Of a stretch of DNA of 64,000 bases, positions 18,043-26,908 are shown one piece after another (positions within the stretch are counted from its first letter, which is position 1; the number at the start of each line of letters is the position of its first letter). The translations under genes and the position numbers were made by a program. The notes beneath the pieces are model-generated. The model saw only the letters and a list, made by a program, of their open reading frames with translations. It did no database searches and had not been told where the DNA came from. The DNA lies in contig JAEXZS010000093.1 of the NCBI GenBank assembly GCA_023451375.1, forward strand, positions 5,063-69,062, read 5' to 3'. This DNA is from Pseudomonadota bacterium. Its GTDB lineage: Bacteria > Pseudomonadota > Alphaproteobacteria > Caulobacterales > Caulobacteraceae.

Positions 18043-18921
18043 TCAGAGGCGGTGATAGTAGTTTGCGATTGTCTTTGCGTAGTCCGCGCCAAGAGGCGCG
18101 CTCGTGAGGGCGCCGATATGGTCTCGGAAGAGATTTGCTGCACTGCCGGCGACATGCCAACTGCCTGAGCGGGGATTGGATTGGGCCCAGAGATGATACT
18201 GGTAAAGGATCTCATGGCCGCCGATCCGAGGGCCGAAGACGGGGGCATCGATTGAGGCGATCATCGCCGAAACCGCTTTGATCGCTGTCTCGCAGTCCGA
18301 GAAGTTGGGTTCGATATGCTTGATCGTCTGCCACTGGGCAGAGCGCCGAGGGCCGTCGAGGCCGAACTCGTGAGCGATGTCGTTGCGTGTATCCTGGAGC
18401 TTCTGCAGCTTCGGTTCCAGTGCCCATGCCTTCGCTGGAAGCGTGCCGAAGACGGCTTCCAGATTTTTGAGCCTGTCCTTCCATACGCCCTTTGTAAATG
18501 TGGCGACCTTCGCTTTGAGCGCCCTGTTCCATCCAGTCGGCGTGGGTTTCTTGCCCATCAGATAGAGATATCCGTCCTGGCCCGTCAGCGCCGGATCAAC
18601 CAGTCCAGGTTGAGCTCGCAAGGCGCTTGTGGTCGCCGAGCTGAGGTACACCTCCAGCAGAGAGGCGGCGGACACCAGCACATACTGGCGTGTCCAGATC
18701 CGGTGCTCCTTTGCGCCCGCGATCCACTCTGGTTCTGACTTGTATATCCCATGGCTAGCGGGCGTCTCCGGCGGGAACGTGATCTTGTCGAATCCACCGG
18801 CGAGGTGATCGAACCCTCGCTCACCGACCCAGAAGGCATGGTTGAACCGCGTGAGGTTTTGCTTCGCCATCTGACGGGCAAGGGTCGTCCCGAACGGTAA
18901 AGCTGTGAGGGTCAGAGTCAT
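18043..18921 (-). CDS. HEPN-like protein of unknown function (divergent pair, left)
   Basis: A protein of about 292 residues. An N-terminal half of unknown fold is followed by a helical segment ending LQKLQDTRNDIAHEFGLDG. The R-N-D-I-A-H string is the Rx4-6H motif of HEPN RNase domains. No enzyme domain is otherwise recognised. It is divergent from another HEPN-like gene 85 bp away, and codon use here is less GC-rich than in the neighbouring transporter gene. HEPN proteins often act in toxin-antitoxin or anti-phage systems. The start at 18921 (MTLTLTALPFG) is one of two candidates, the other at 18957. Confidence 0.6.
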   Translation of the reverse strand: MTLTLTALPFGTTLARQMAKQNLTRFNHAFWVGERGFDHLAGGFDKITFPPETPASHGIYKSEPEWIAGAKEHRIWTRQYVLVSAASLLEVYLSSATTSALRAQPGLVDPALTGQDGYLYLMGKKPTPTGWNRALKAKVATFTKGVWKDRLKNLEAVFGTLPAKAWALEPKLQKLQDTRNDIAHEFGLDGPRRSAQWQTIKHIEPNFSDCETAIKAVSAMIASIDAPVFGPRIGGHEILYQYHLWAQSNPRSGSWHVAGSAANLFRDHIGALTSAPLGADYAKTIANYYHRL

Positions 18922-19006
18922 CACGGGATATTGGAGCCGTGACGGATAACGATGCAAGTTATGGTTACGCTATAGGGCGCCGGGTATTTCGAGCGGAGGT
19001 CTACGC

Positions 19007-20416
19007 ATGACTGGAGTGGAACGGGTCAGCGCAGGACTGCTGCACCCGATGGGCGATGCCTTGGGCAACATTCTTTGGCCAGGCACATTGCCTGAAGCGC
19101 AAGAGGCAGGTCTGAACGCGGCCATCGCGGCGATTTCCGCGAAAGGCTACTTTGCCAGTGCGTTTCCGGAAGGCGACGGCCTCTGTTTCAAGCGCGATGA
19201 TGGCGCCGTCTACGATCCCGAAACCGCTTTCGACGATTTTCAGGCCGCATTCCCGTTTTTGGCGCTCGAACTCCTGGATCCTCGAAATCCGTCAATGTCG
19301 CTTGCTCGTCTGGCCGGAGATCGGACGGTCGCCTGCACCTGCCTCGTCCCTGTTGAGGGTCTGAGGCTCGAGGCGCCGTTCGGGCTGGGCCAAACCCGCT
19401 TTCACGCCCCCGTCGACGGCGAGGATATCGCCCTGGCCCATCACGCTTGGGGCCAGCTCTGTGAGGTTCCCGGAGCGGACGTTACGCCCGGCTGGGCGCC
19501 CGATGGGCGAGCGTCGGGTACGACTGGATTGCTGGCGCATGCCCTTATCGAGCGGACGGTAGAGCTACCGCTTTCGGCGTTCTATGCGGCAGAGGGCTCG
19601 TTTGACGGACAGTCGGCGCTGCTGAGAATCGTGATGGAGGATGCCGATCACGCACTTGATCCGGTCCGCTTCGACCTGTGCCATTTCGCGCGGCTCGAGT
19701 GTCTACCAGCGAAGCCGGGGTGGGTTGGAGAGTTCGCGCTTGCCCATATCATGCCGGTTGGAAAAACGCCGAAGCCGCGAACACTGGGGGGCAAACCCTA
19801 TGTGCTGCGCGTGATGAATAACTGGCTTGGACTTGAGGTTGAGACCGGGCATCTCGGAATGGCCCAACCGCTCTCGGACCTTGTGGTGGACACCGTCGAT
19901 GCGGACGAGATCACTCTGGCGCTCAAGGGCGCGCTACGGGCATGGAACCGCTCCTTCTATCTCGTGGAGCTGGAAGCGTCCTTTCTGCACCTCGTCTACG
20001 CGATCGACGCGCTATGCGACCCGGGCAGGCTGGTCGGCGACCGTCAGCGCCTCTGGGTCACGGCTTATGCTTCCAACGGAGACGCCGCAGACTTCTCCGT
20101 GCGGTTGGCCACCTTCGATCAGCATTATTCTGTTCGGAACAAAATTGTCCACTCAGGGGAGAGCTTCGCGAGCCTGGGTTTGAACGGGGAAGAGCAGTGC
20201 GACTTCATGCTCAGGACTTTGGGCTCTTGCATTCGGACCATCATGTTCGCGGGGTTCTCCGATCGTCAGGGCGCAGCGCAGTTCGCCTTCGATCGGCTGA
20301 TCTCTCCGGAGCTTGCGGCAGTTACCCGTTTCGGAAAAGTGACTGGTCCTGTCGCCACCGATAAGGCGTTCCTGAAGCATATGGCTGAGTTGCATCCGGC
20401 GACCCCATCGGCGTGA
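19007..20416 (+). CDS. HEPN-like protein of unknown function (divergent pair, right)
   Basis: A 469-residue protein. The first 270 residues show no family I can name; their strand-rich pattern (LELLDPRNPSMSLARLAGDR, RTVELPLSAFYAAEGSF) suggests a beta-rich sensing domain. The C-terminal third is helical (YLVELEASFLHLVYAIDALC) and carries YSVRNKIVHSGESF, where R-N-K-I-V-H is an Rx4-6H HEPN motif. The architecture (large N-terminal domain plus C-terminal HEPN) resembles ApeA-type abortive infection proteins, without sequence I can assign to them. An ATG with GGAGG upstream fixes the start. Confidence 0.6.
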   Translation: MTGVERVSAGLLHPMGDALGNILWPGTLPEAQEAGLNAAIAAISAKGYFASAFPEGDGLCFKRDDGAVYDPETAFDDFQAAFPFLALELLDPRNPSMSLARLAGDRTVACTCLVPVEGLRLEAPFGLGQTRFHAPVDGEDIALAHHAWGQLCEVPGADVTPGWAPDGRASGTTGLLAHALIERTVELPLSAFYAAEGSFDGQSALLRIVMEDADHALDPVRFDLCHFARLECLPAKPGWVGEFALAHIMPVGKTPKPRTLGGKPYVLRVMNNWLGLEVETGHLGMAQPLSDLVVDTVDADEITLALKGALRAWNRSFYLVELEASFLHLVYAIDALCDPGRLVGDRQRLWVTAYASNGDAADFSVRLATFDQHYSVRNKIVHSGESFASLGLNGEEQCDFMLRTLGSCIRTIMFAGFSDRQGAAQFAFDRLISPELAAVTRFGKVTGPVATDKAFLKHMAELHPATPSA

Positions 20417-20575
20417 GTGATCACACTCGTCTCCGTTCGCGAGCCGCGCAGGGCGTTGTTCAACTGCCATCGACCGAAGGCCGTGTTCGACGGCAAGCCG
20501 CTCAAGTTCCACTCGGCGACCCCGGATGGTCAACGCGAGGGCAGACCCTACGCATACGACCCGACGATCAATTGA
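20417..20575 (+). CDS. Possible small ORF or gene remnant
   Basis: A 52-codon GTG-initiated frame follows directly on the stop of the HEPN-like gene. Its second half (FDGKPLKFHSATPDGQREGR) looks coding, but no family was recognised. It may be the tail of a decayed gene, because the following 240 bp up to 20812 show nothing coding. Confidence 0.2.
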   Translation: MITLVSVREPRRALFNCHRPKAVFDGKPLKFHSATPDGQREGRPYAYDPTIN

Positions 20576-20812
20576 CCTGCGGTGCACTGCTGCCGTCCTG
20601 ATTTCCGGCGCGCTTTGTTCCGGATGTGCGAGCCTTCCCCAATCCATCGAAGCCGCGTTTGAGCTTCTCAATCTGGCCCGGACCGGCATGTTCCTAGTGC
20701 GTTGGTAGTGTGTTGGTCACTGGCGCAACGCTGCCCAAAATACTCGCCGCCCGGCACGTTTGCAGTCACGACAGGTTGGAGCGACTTTGAGGAAGCATTC
20801 GTGTGCTGGATC

Positions 20813-21748
20813 CTACTTTCGTCTGAGCGTGGCGATGTTCTCTTCTCGATTCGCCAACCCTGCCTGGATCGTCGACCATCCGGCGTCCCTGTCCAGAAGG
20901 CAGAGTTGGAGATAGGCCAGGGTGACACGCTGAATGAGGGCGACGCGATCCGGGTTCTCGTCTGTGGTCTCGGTGACGCCGTAGCCGGAAATGCCGCCCA
21001 GCATATGCTCTCCGCCGGACAGGGTCAGAAGAGCCTTGCGGCCGGGCGCCAGATCGTAAGGGTCATGGAACCAGTCCGGTCCTCGGACAGTGAGGGGGGA
21101 GCGGTCGGCGTCGCCGGCGATGACGAGGGTCGGCGTGCGCATCTGATCGAACGACATGTCGAGGTAGGGCGTCATCTGGCGACCGATTGGACTGAGGTCA
21201 TCGCCGCCTATGCCGCCCGAGGCTAGGAGAATGCCGGCTTTGACCCTGGCGTCCGACATGTCCTCGCCGCCGCCCGTCCCGACCATCCTCGCGCCCAGGA
21301 GCAGGCTGGTCGTCTGACCTCCGAACGAATGGCCCGCTGCGGCAAGCCGGTCGGCGTCGACCCGCCCCGAAAGGTCTGGGACCTGCGCGAACACGGCATC
21401 GAGCTGATCGAGGACATGTTTCGCGTCGCTCACCCGCGTCCGCCAAATCATCGGCCGGCGGGGATCGTTCTCGGGGAGACCAAGCCGACGCGCGTCGAGA
21501 TAGGTCGGCTGGATCACGACGAAGCCGCGCGCGGCCCAGTAGTCCGACAGGGGCGCATAGCCGTCCATGGATGATCCGAAACCATGCGAAAATAGAACGA
21601 CCGGCAGACCGTCGCCGGTCACCGGCGCCGACACACGCACCTGCAGATCCTCGCCACGCGTGGGGTCCGGCAGCCTGATCGATCGCAGGGAGATAACCGG
21701 GACGGGGGCGTCCATGTTCGCGTCTCGCGGAACCCATTCGCCAGCCAT
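20813..21748 (-). CDS. Alpha/beta hydrolase, chlorophyllase/PAF-acetylhydrolase-like
   Basis: A 311-residue protein with the alpha/beta hydrolase fold. It has the oxyanion segment PVVLFSHGFGSSMDGY, nucleophile Ser in AAGHSFGGQTTSLLLG, the acid candidate in VIAGDADRSPL and His in LSGGEHMLGGISG. The pattern (short N-terminal beta sheet, SHGFG, GHSFGG) is that of the dienelactone/chlorophyllase-like group acting on small esters. No signal peptide is seen, so it is cytoplasmic. The ATG at 21748 (MAGEWVPRDANMD) follows an AGGAG site. It is divergent from an HxlR regulator, which probably controls it. Confidence 0.82.
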   Translation of the reverse strand: MAGEWVPRDANMDAPVPVISLRSIRLPDPTRGEDLQVRVSAPVTGDGLPVVLFSHGFGSSMDGYAPLSDYWAARGFVVIQPTYLDARRLGLPENDPRRPMIWRTRVSDAKHVLDQLDAVFAQVPDLSGRVDADRLAAAGHSFGGQTTSLLLGARMVGTGGGEDMSDARVKAGILLASGGIGGDDLSPIGRQMTPYLDMSFDQMRTPTLVIAGDADRSPLTVRGPDWFHDPYDLAPGRKALLTLSGGEHMLGGISGYGVTETTDENPDRVALIQRVTLAYLQLCLLDRDAGWSTIQAGLANREENIATLRRK

Positions 21749-21873
21749 TTGCGTCTCCTGTCGATCGATGCAGCCGTCGCGATCATGCGCAACGGCACTC
21801 TGGATTGTAGACCTGCACAGATTATGAGACCGGTAGGCCCGTGCAAGAACGCATCTTTTCAGGACCAAGTCAG

Positions 21874-22257
21874 ATGGACATGACCGCCTCCACCACCGCG
21901 CTCCCGGACTGCACCGGGGTGGGCGACATACTGTCGAGGGTGGGAGACAAATGGTCGGTGCAGATCGTGGTCGTGCTGCATCGCGGACCCGAGCGCTTCA
22001 ACAGCATCAAGCGCCATGTCCCCGGCATCTCCCAGCAGATGCTGACATCCTCGTTGAAGGCCCTGGAGCGAGACGGTCTCGTCAGCCGAACCGTCCGCCA
22101 TACGACGCCGCCGCAGGTCGAATACCGGCTGACCCCTCTCGGCGTCTCGTTGTCGGCATCGGTACGGCAGCTTGCGCAATGGGCCATCGATCATCGAGCC
22201 GAAATCGGCGCCAGTCGCGACCGGTTCGACGAGAGGCGAACCGAGCCCGAGAAATGA
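21874..22257 (+). CDS. HxlR family transcriptional regulator
   Basis: A 127-residue winged-helix protein. The HxlR signature is visible: IVVVLHRGPERFNSIKRHVP, GISQQMLTSSLKALERDGLV and VEYRLTPLGVSL. It lacks the N-terminal Cys found in many redox-sensing HxlR proteins just before the helix-turn-helix, but has a Cys in LPDCTGVGDIL (about residue 12) that could serve. It is divergent from the alpha/beta hydrolase. A GTG at 21841 is an alternative start. Confidence 0.87.
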   Translation: MDMTASTTALPDCTGVGDILSRVGDKWSVQIVVVLHRGPERFNSIKRHVPGISQQMLTSSLKALERDGLVSRTVRHTTPPQVEYRLTPLGVSLSASVRQLAQWAIDHRAEIGASRDRFDERRTEPEK

Positions 22258-22568
22258 GAGTCCGTCAGGCGTCGCAATGCATCTTACCGGAGGGTTGCAG
22301 GGAGGCGCGCGTTCCTGAAGTGGTTACGCGATTACGGGCTGGACGTGTCAGCAGCGGATGCAACACCCGCCCCCACGCGATCCGCGTCACGCCCTATTGT
22401 CGAGTTGGGCGTCGGCCATTCAGCTGAGACTTCGTCGGGCGGCGACCGGAGTCTGGGATAGGCGGGGGAACTTCTCGACCCTTTCGAAGGGTTGGCGATC
22501 AGCCGCGCGATCGCAATCCCATGACATTTGCCGCCGCCCGATCAATTGAGCTTCGGCCGAACGACAGT
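22258..22568. other. 311-bp gap, nothing recognised
   Basis: No coding frame with a credible start and family, RNA gene or clear hairpin was seen between the HxlR gene and the small minus-strand gene. Confidence 0.35.
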
Positions 22569-22775
22569 TCAGGCCCCGCCCTGGCTCTGCACCGCATAGA
22601 TGTCGTCTGAAAACCGAGAGTGTGTCAGCTGCCTGCGTTCGTCATGAAGCATGTCGGCCAGTTCGGCGAGCTGGCCTTCGGTCATTCGCGCCGCGGCCTT
22701 CAACAGGCCGAGACGAATCTCCGCGAAATCGATCGGCGAGATACGGGTCAAAGGGTCACGCGAACGACTGGCCAT
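22569..22775 (-). CDS. Small hypothetical protein (68 residues)
   Basis: The translation (starting MASRSRDPLTRISPIDFAEI) is charged and predicted helical, with LLKAAARMTEGQLAELADML as an amphipathic helix. It resembles the small stand-alone regulatory or structural proteins common in this group, but no family is recognised. It stands alone between two gene-poor stretches (22258-22568 and 22776-23029). Confidence 0.4.
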   Translation of the reverse strand: MASRSRDPLTRISPIDFAEIRLGLLKAAARMTEGQLAELADMLHDERRQLTHSRFSDDIYAVQSQGGA

Positions 22776-23029
22776 CAGGGATTCTCCACCGGTCTCTGCC
22801 TCAGAAAACGCAGGTCGGCAGTGTTCCGGTTCCGGGAAATGATGACTAACGGGGGGTAAAGCTCGAGATCCTGAGAGGCTCGTGGATCGGAGGGCGCGCC
22901 TCGACAGCGTCGGATGGCCTCGCCAGCCTCAAGCGCCCTGGCTGATCTAGGAGCCTCGTCCGATGACAACTTCACCTGGAGCGGGCGAGGGCGCGGAATA
23001 TCTCAGAACTTCGTTTCAACGATCCGATT

Positions 23030-23449
23030 TCACGCTTTTGCTGAGCGCATTCGCAGGATCGTCAGAGACGCCGCGAGAAGGACGGCGTTGACAGCCGCTG
23101 GCAGCGCCTCGAGGCGGAAGACATGGACCGCCAGCATCGAGGTCGCCAAGACGGCGATGGCGGCGGCGCCGATGCCGGTCAGCAGACGGCTGCGAGGGAT
23201 CGGAAACACCTGAGCAAGCAGAAGATATCCTGACGCGATCTCGACGAGGCCGACGGTGCGGGTGAGCTCAAGCGGAACAGCGCCGGTCCAGGCGAAAACC
23301 GCTGGCAGTTCGGTCTCTGGCTGCAGGAGTTTGGAAAGGCCCACCGCGATGAAGAACATGGCGGTCCAGCCTTGCAGCGTCCAGAGCGCCATATTGCGGC
23401 GGTGAGCGAAGAGCCGGGAGCAGACGGTCGAAACGGATATCGCGGACAT
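23030..23449 (-). CDS. DoxX-like membrane protein
   Basis: A 139-residue protein with four transmembrane helices. The pattern WTAMFFIAVGLSKLL (helix 1), TRTVGLVEIASGYLLL (helix 2), then two further helices is that of DoxX/DoxX-like proteins, which have been linked to thiosulfate oxidation and thiol stress. It starts 13 bases after the upstream membrane protein gene ends and is probably in one operon with it. Confidence 0.72.
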   Translation of the reverse strand: MSAISVSTVCSRLFAHRRNMALWTLQGWTAMFFIAVGLSKLLQPETELPAVFAWTGAVPLELTRTVGLVEIASGYLLLAQVFPIPRSRLLTGIGAAAIAVLATSMLAVHVFRLEALPAAVNAVLLAASLTILRMRSAKA

Positions 23450-23462
23450 GGTGAAGCTCCTG

Positions 23463-23933
23463 TCAGATCGAGGGCGGGGTGGTCGGGGAAGCGGGACGAC
23501 CTACAAAGCGCCCGGCCGTCGCGTGTCGAACGCGGCGCCGGCGGAGCGCTCCGCGGCGGCACTTCGGCACAGGGAAAAAGAGATCCAGGCCTTGGCCGAC
23601 GGTTCCCGCCGTCAGCGGGAGATGCACTGTGACAAGCGCGCGTGAACGGCTCGCCAGAGCGACGGCCGCCGGATGGATGAGCTCCGACGTTTTCGGCATT
23701 CGGAAGCCGTGCAGGTCGGCGAGGACAGCGGCGATCCAGGCGACTGCGGGATAGGCCAGGGTGATTAATTGTTCGCCGATGCTCGGCACGAGAGCCAGAG
23801 GCCAGGCGGCCAAGAGCATTGAGAAGGCGACCACAGCCGCGAGCCTGCCGCTTTCCTGGAACTCCGGCGCCGGCCTGTCCTGCTGCACGCTCAATCCGGT
23901 CGCTGACTGGACCGAGACCTTCATGGTTTCCAT
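23463..23933 (-). CDS. Putative small membrane protein, unrecognised
   Basis: A 156-residue protein starting METMKVSVQSATGL after a GAGGGAGA ribosome site. Residues about 30-70 form two hydrophobic helices (LAAVVAFSMLLAAWPLALVP and LAYPAVAWIAAVLADL). The remainder is basic and looks less well conserved (CRRGALRRRRVRHATAGRF), so the true 3' end may lie earlier or contain a frameshift. It is immediately upstream of the DoxX-like gene on the same strand. No family is recognised. Confidence 0.45.
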   Translation of the reverse strand: METMKVSVQSATGLSVQQDRPAPEFQESGRLAAVVAFSMLLAAWPLALVPSIGEQLITLAYPAVAWIAAVLADLHGFRMPKTSELIHPAAVALASRSRALVTVHLPLTAGTVGQGLDLFFPVPKCRRGALRRRRVRHATAGRFVGRPASPTTPPSI

Positions 23934-24239
23934 CGCCGTCTCCCTCTCAACCAAGGGATAACAGCCCGGTCTACCGCCGCCTAAAGGCTGGGGGTATGCT
24001 ATCGATGCACGTAGAACATCGCCTCGCTGCACGGCCGGCGCCGTGGCATCGGGCAGTCCTGTGATCGCGACCGTCGCGCATGATCGGCTGGGCGGGCAAA
24101 CGAATGGGCCGTCCGCAGCGTCATCCGGCGGCGCACAGGCAAACGCTCGCCTGTCGTCGACCCGAAGAAACGAATGGCCTCCATCCGCGGTCAGGAACAC
24201 CCGATCGGAACGGCCCGGCAGGCCGGGTGGGCGAGCGCT

Positions 24240-24995
24240 TCAGGTGTCCGAGACGCCGGGATCGACGACGGCCGGCCGCTCGTCGGGCGTCAGGCTGATC
24301 GTTCCGCTCTGCGCCGCCGCCTCGAGGAGCGCTCCGCGCGGCTCGAGGATCTCCGGCAGGAACAGGCGGCAATAGGCGTTGTGAACCGCGAGCGCCTCCT
24401 CGAAATACTCGTCGGTGATCTTGCCGTGTCGCGCGAAGGACAAGGCCCATACGGCGTCCGCGGCCACCAGGGCGACGCGGAACCGGTGTTCGGCGCGATC
24501 GATAGGCGGCATGTGGAACATCAGTTCAAGCGTCGGACAGATGCGCTCGAACATCTCGTCCGAGAGGCGGATGTCCGCGCGCCGGACGGCGTCGCTCGAA
24601 TACCCGTAGAACAGCTTCAGAGCGGCAGGGTGGGCGTTGAAGCCGAGCTGGACGCGTTTCTGCTCGAGCCTGAACAGATCCTGCCAACTGCTTATGTCGG
24701 CAGCGGGCGCGGGTTCGCGGATCACGCGGCGGATCCCCTTCATGAACCGTACGGCGAGCGCGGCGAATGCGGCGTCACGTGTCGGGAAGAAGTGATAGAC
24801 CGAAGCCGGGGGCACGGCCGCGCGTTCGGCGATCTGATAGATCCCTATGCTCTCCGGACTCTGCGTGAGGAGCAGTGTTTCGGTGGCGTCCAGCAAGGCG
24901 GCCTGTCGCAGGACCCCGCGTTCGCGCACCGGGGTGCGTGCGGTTCTTCTGGCCGGCCCGTCGGCTGCGGGCGGGCGTCCTGCGCCGTTCTTCAT
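24240..24995 (-). CDS. TetR family regulator
   Basis: A 251-residue protein with a TetR helix-turn-helix (LLDATETLLLTQSPESIGIY, then QIAERAAVPPASVYHFFPTR, residues 32-70) behind a basic, Pro-rich N-terminal extension. The long C-terminal ligand domain has several Cys and Trp residues but no assigned ligand. The ATG at 24995 (MKNGAGRPPAADG) is preferred; the frame is open to 25220. It is divergent from the LysR gene at 25238. Confidence 0.82.
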   Translation of the reverse strand: MKNGAGRPPAADGPARRTARTPVRERGVLRQAALLDATETLLLTQSPESIGIYQIAERAAVPPASVYHFFPTRDAAFAALAVRFMKGIRRVIREPAPAADISSWQDLFRLEQKRVQLGFNAHPAALKLFYGYSSDAVRRADIRLSDEMFERICPTLELMFHMPPIDRAEHRFRVALVAADAVWALSFARHGKITDEYFEEALAVHNAYCRLFLPEILEPRGALLEAAAQSGTISLTPDERPAVVDPGVSDT

Positions 24996-25237
24996 GCCGG
25001 TTCCGTCTCGATGAATCTCGCTGGCTCCCCGTGATCCTAGACCGAGCCGGTCACAGGCCGCCACCGGAGCCTTGTCCTCCAGACGCCTGCCGCCCCGAGG
25101 GCGCGACACAGTCGCTCCGCACCCGCGACCGCGCCACACACCAGAGCACCCCGGCGACCGCGTCCAAACACGATAAATATCGATTTCGGAGCTTGGCCGC
25201 CTTGTCATCCCCCGGTCCATCGTGACACTTCACGGGC

Positions 25238-26119
25238 ATGGAGATGCACCAGGTTAGATATTTCCTCGCCGTCGCCCGTGAGCTCAACTTCACGCGTGCT
25301 GCGGACGAGTGCAACGTCTCCCAACCGTCTCTCACCCGAGCGATCCAGAAGCTCGAGGAAGAGCTCGGCGGGCCGCTCTTTCGGCGCGAGCGAAGCCGCA
25401 CACATCTGACCGATCTGGGGCGGCTGATGCTGCCCCACCTCGAACGGACCTTCGAGGCGGCCGAAGCGGCCAAACTGCTGGCCAGAGGCGTCGGTCGTTC
25501 CGAGGTCTCGCCCTTGACTCTCGGGATCCAGTCGGTCGTCGAGTCCGATACGCTGAACGCCATTCTCAAGGAGCTGGCCGAAGGGCTGAAGGGCTTCGAG
25601 CTGACGCTGACGACCGGATCGGCCGACATGCTTATGGAGAAGGCGCTCAGCGGAGAACTTGATCTCTTCATCGCCGAATTGCCCGGCGAGGTCCCTGACC
25701 GGATCGATCACTGGCCGCTGTTCCGGCACGGCTATGTGATGGTGACGCGCAAGGATCATCCCCTCGTCAGTACGAATGCGCCTTCGCTGGGCGGTCTGAG
25801 GGACGAGCCGTGGATCGATCATGACGGGACCGGATGTCCCCGACTGCATTCGGCGGCCGTGGCCCTGGGGTTCGAGCCCATCGTCCGGCATCGGGCCACG
25901 GACATGCGCAATCTCGGCCGACTGATCGAAGCCGGCGCGGGCAGCGCCTTCGTCCCGGGATCGCTGGCGACAGGCGACGTGGTGGCCGTGCCGCTGGCTG
26001 ACGCCGAAGTCACGGAAAGCGTCGTTCTCGGCGCGGTGGCCGGTAGGCGTCGGGGACCGGCCGCCGAGGCGTTCGTTCGCGCGTCTCGGGCGAAAAGCTG
26101 GTCCGATGTGTCGGCCTGA
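25238..26119 (+). CDS. LysR family transcriptional regulator
   Basis: A 293-residue protein. The N-terminal winged helix (YFLAVARELNFTRAADECNV, then SQPSLTRAIQKLEEELGGPL) is a textbook LysR domain. It is followed by a periplasmic-binding-protein-like effector domain (VESDTLNAILKELAEGLKGF to LIEAGAGSAFVPGS). It is closely related in the DNA-binding part to the LysR protein at 39498. It is convergent with a redoxin gene and divergent from TetR, so it may regulate either. A Cys in GTGCPRLHS is the only candidate redox residue. Confidence 0.9.
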   Translation: MEMHQVRYFLAVARELNFTRAADECNVSQPSLTRAIQKLEEELGGPLFRRERSRTHLTDLGRLMLPHLERTFEAAEAAKLLARGVGRSEVSPLTLGIQSVVESDTLNAILKELAEGLKGFELTLTTGSADMLMEKALSGELDLFIAELPGEVPDRIDHWPLFRHGYVMVTRKDHPLVSTNAPSLGGLRDEPWIDHDGTGCPRLHSAAVALGFEPIVRHRATDMRNLGRLIEAGAGSAFVPGSLATGDVVAVPLADAEVTESVVLGAVAGRRRGPAAEAFVRASRAKSWSDVSA

Positions 26120-26138
26120 ACCCAGGGGTCGGTCGCGC

Positions 26139-26783
26139 TCAGTCCAGCGTTCTCACGAAGGCCACCACGTCGGGTGGGAAGGCCCGATGCCGGAAGTCCG
26201 GATCGACGAAGGCGTATTGGATGACGCCCGAGGAATCGAGAACGAAGGTGGCGGGGACGGGGAGGAAACCACCGTCGGATCCATAGACCGTCGCCAGGTT
26301 CAGGCCCGCCTCGCGGTAGCGTCGCTCGATGTCCTCGTCGATATGAAACGCCAGCCCGCAGGCGAGGGCCAGGCCGTGATCGACATCGCAGAGGACCTCG
26401 ACGCCGTCGCCGCCGGCGAGGGCCTTGAGCGCGACGGCGCCGTCGGCGAGCTCTCCGGTGATGACAAGCAGTCCGGCGCCCGCCTCCTGCAGCGCCTCGA
26501 GCGACTGCCCCCAGGTGGCGAGTTCGTGGACGCAGTGGGGGCACCAACCGCCCCGGTTGAAGCTGATGACGAGCGGGCGCCCCTGCTGGATCTCGGCCAG
26601 CGAGCGGTGGACGCCCCGAGGGTCGGGCAGGGAGAATGCGGGGAAGACGGTTCCGGCGCGCGGCGCGCTGTCACCCACACCAAGCTTGGCGAGTTTGGCG
26701 ACGAAGACATCGTAGATCGGCTGCATTTCGGGCGCGTCGACGCCGGGCGGCAGCTCTTTCCAGGAAATAACGGGATCGGTCAT
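26139..26783 (-). CDS. Redoxin / AhpC-TSA-like protein with CPHC motif
   Basis: A 214-residue thioredoxin-fold protein. Recognition segments are AGTVFPAFSLPDPRG, VISFNRGGWCPHCVHELATW (redox CxxC at about residues 82-85) and LDSSGVIQYAFVDPDFRHRA. It is paralogous to the protein at 14200 (CPFC), sharing the order GxxFPAFxLP, then CPxC, then DPDFRxR. This family resembles peroxiredoxins with an unusual resolving position. It is convergent with the LysR gene and divergent from the sulfur transporter gene. Confidence 0.85.
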   Translation of the reverse strand: MTDPVISWKELPPGVDAPEMQPIYDVFVAKLAKLGVGDSAPRAGTVFPAFSLPDPRGVHRSLAEIQQGRPLVISFNRGGWCPHCVHELATWGQSLEALQEAGAGLLVITGELADGAVALKALAGGDGVEVLCDVDHGLALACGLAFHIDEDIERRYREAGLNLATVYGSDGGFLPVPATFVLDSSGVIQYAFVDPDFRHRAFPPDVVAFVRTLD

Positions 26784-26908
26784 GGCCCAAGCATGGGCGC
26801 CTGGCGACCATCTGAAAAGGGGGCGTCGAACATCAAAACCATAGTCGCGCGAGGAGGGCTCTTCGTGTCTCTATCGACGCAGCCTCATCCGCAGGAGTCC
26901 GGGGTCCC

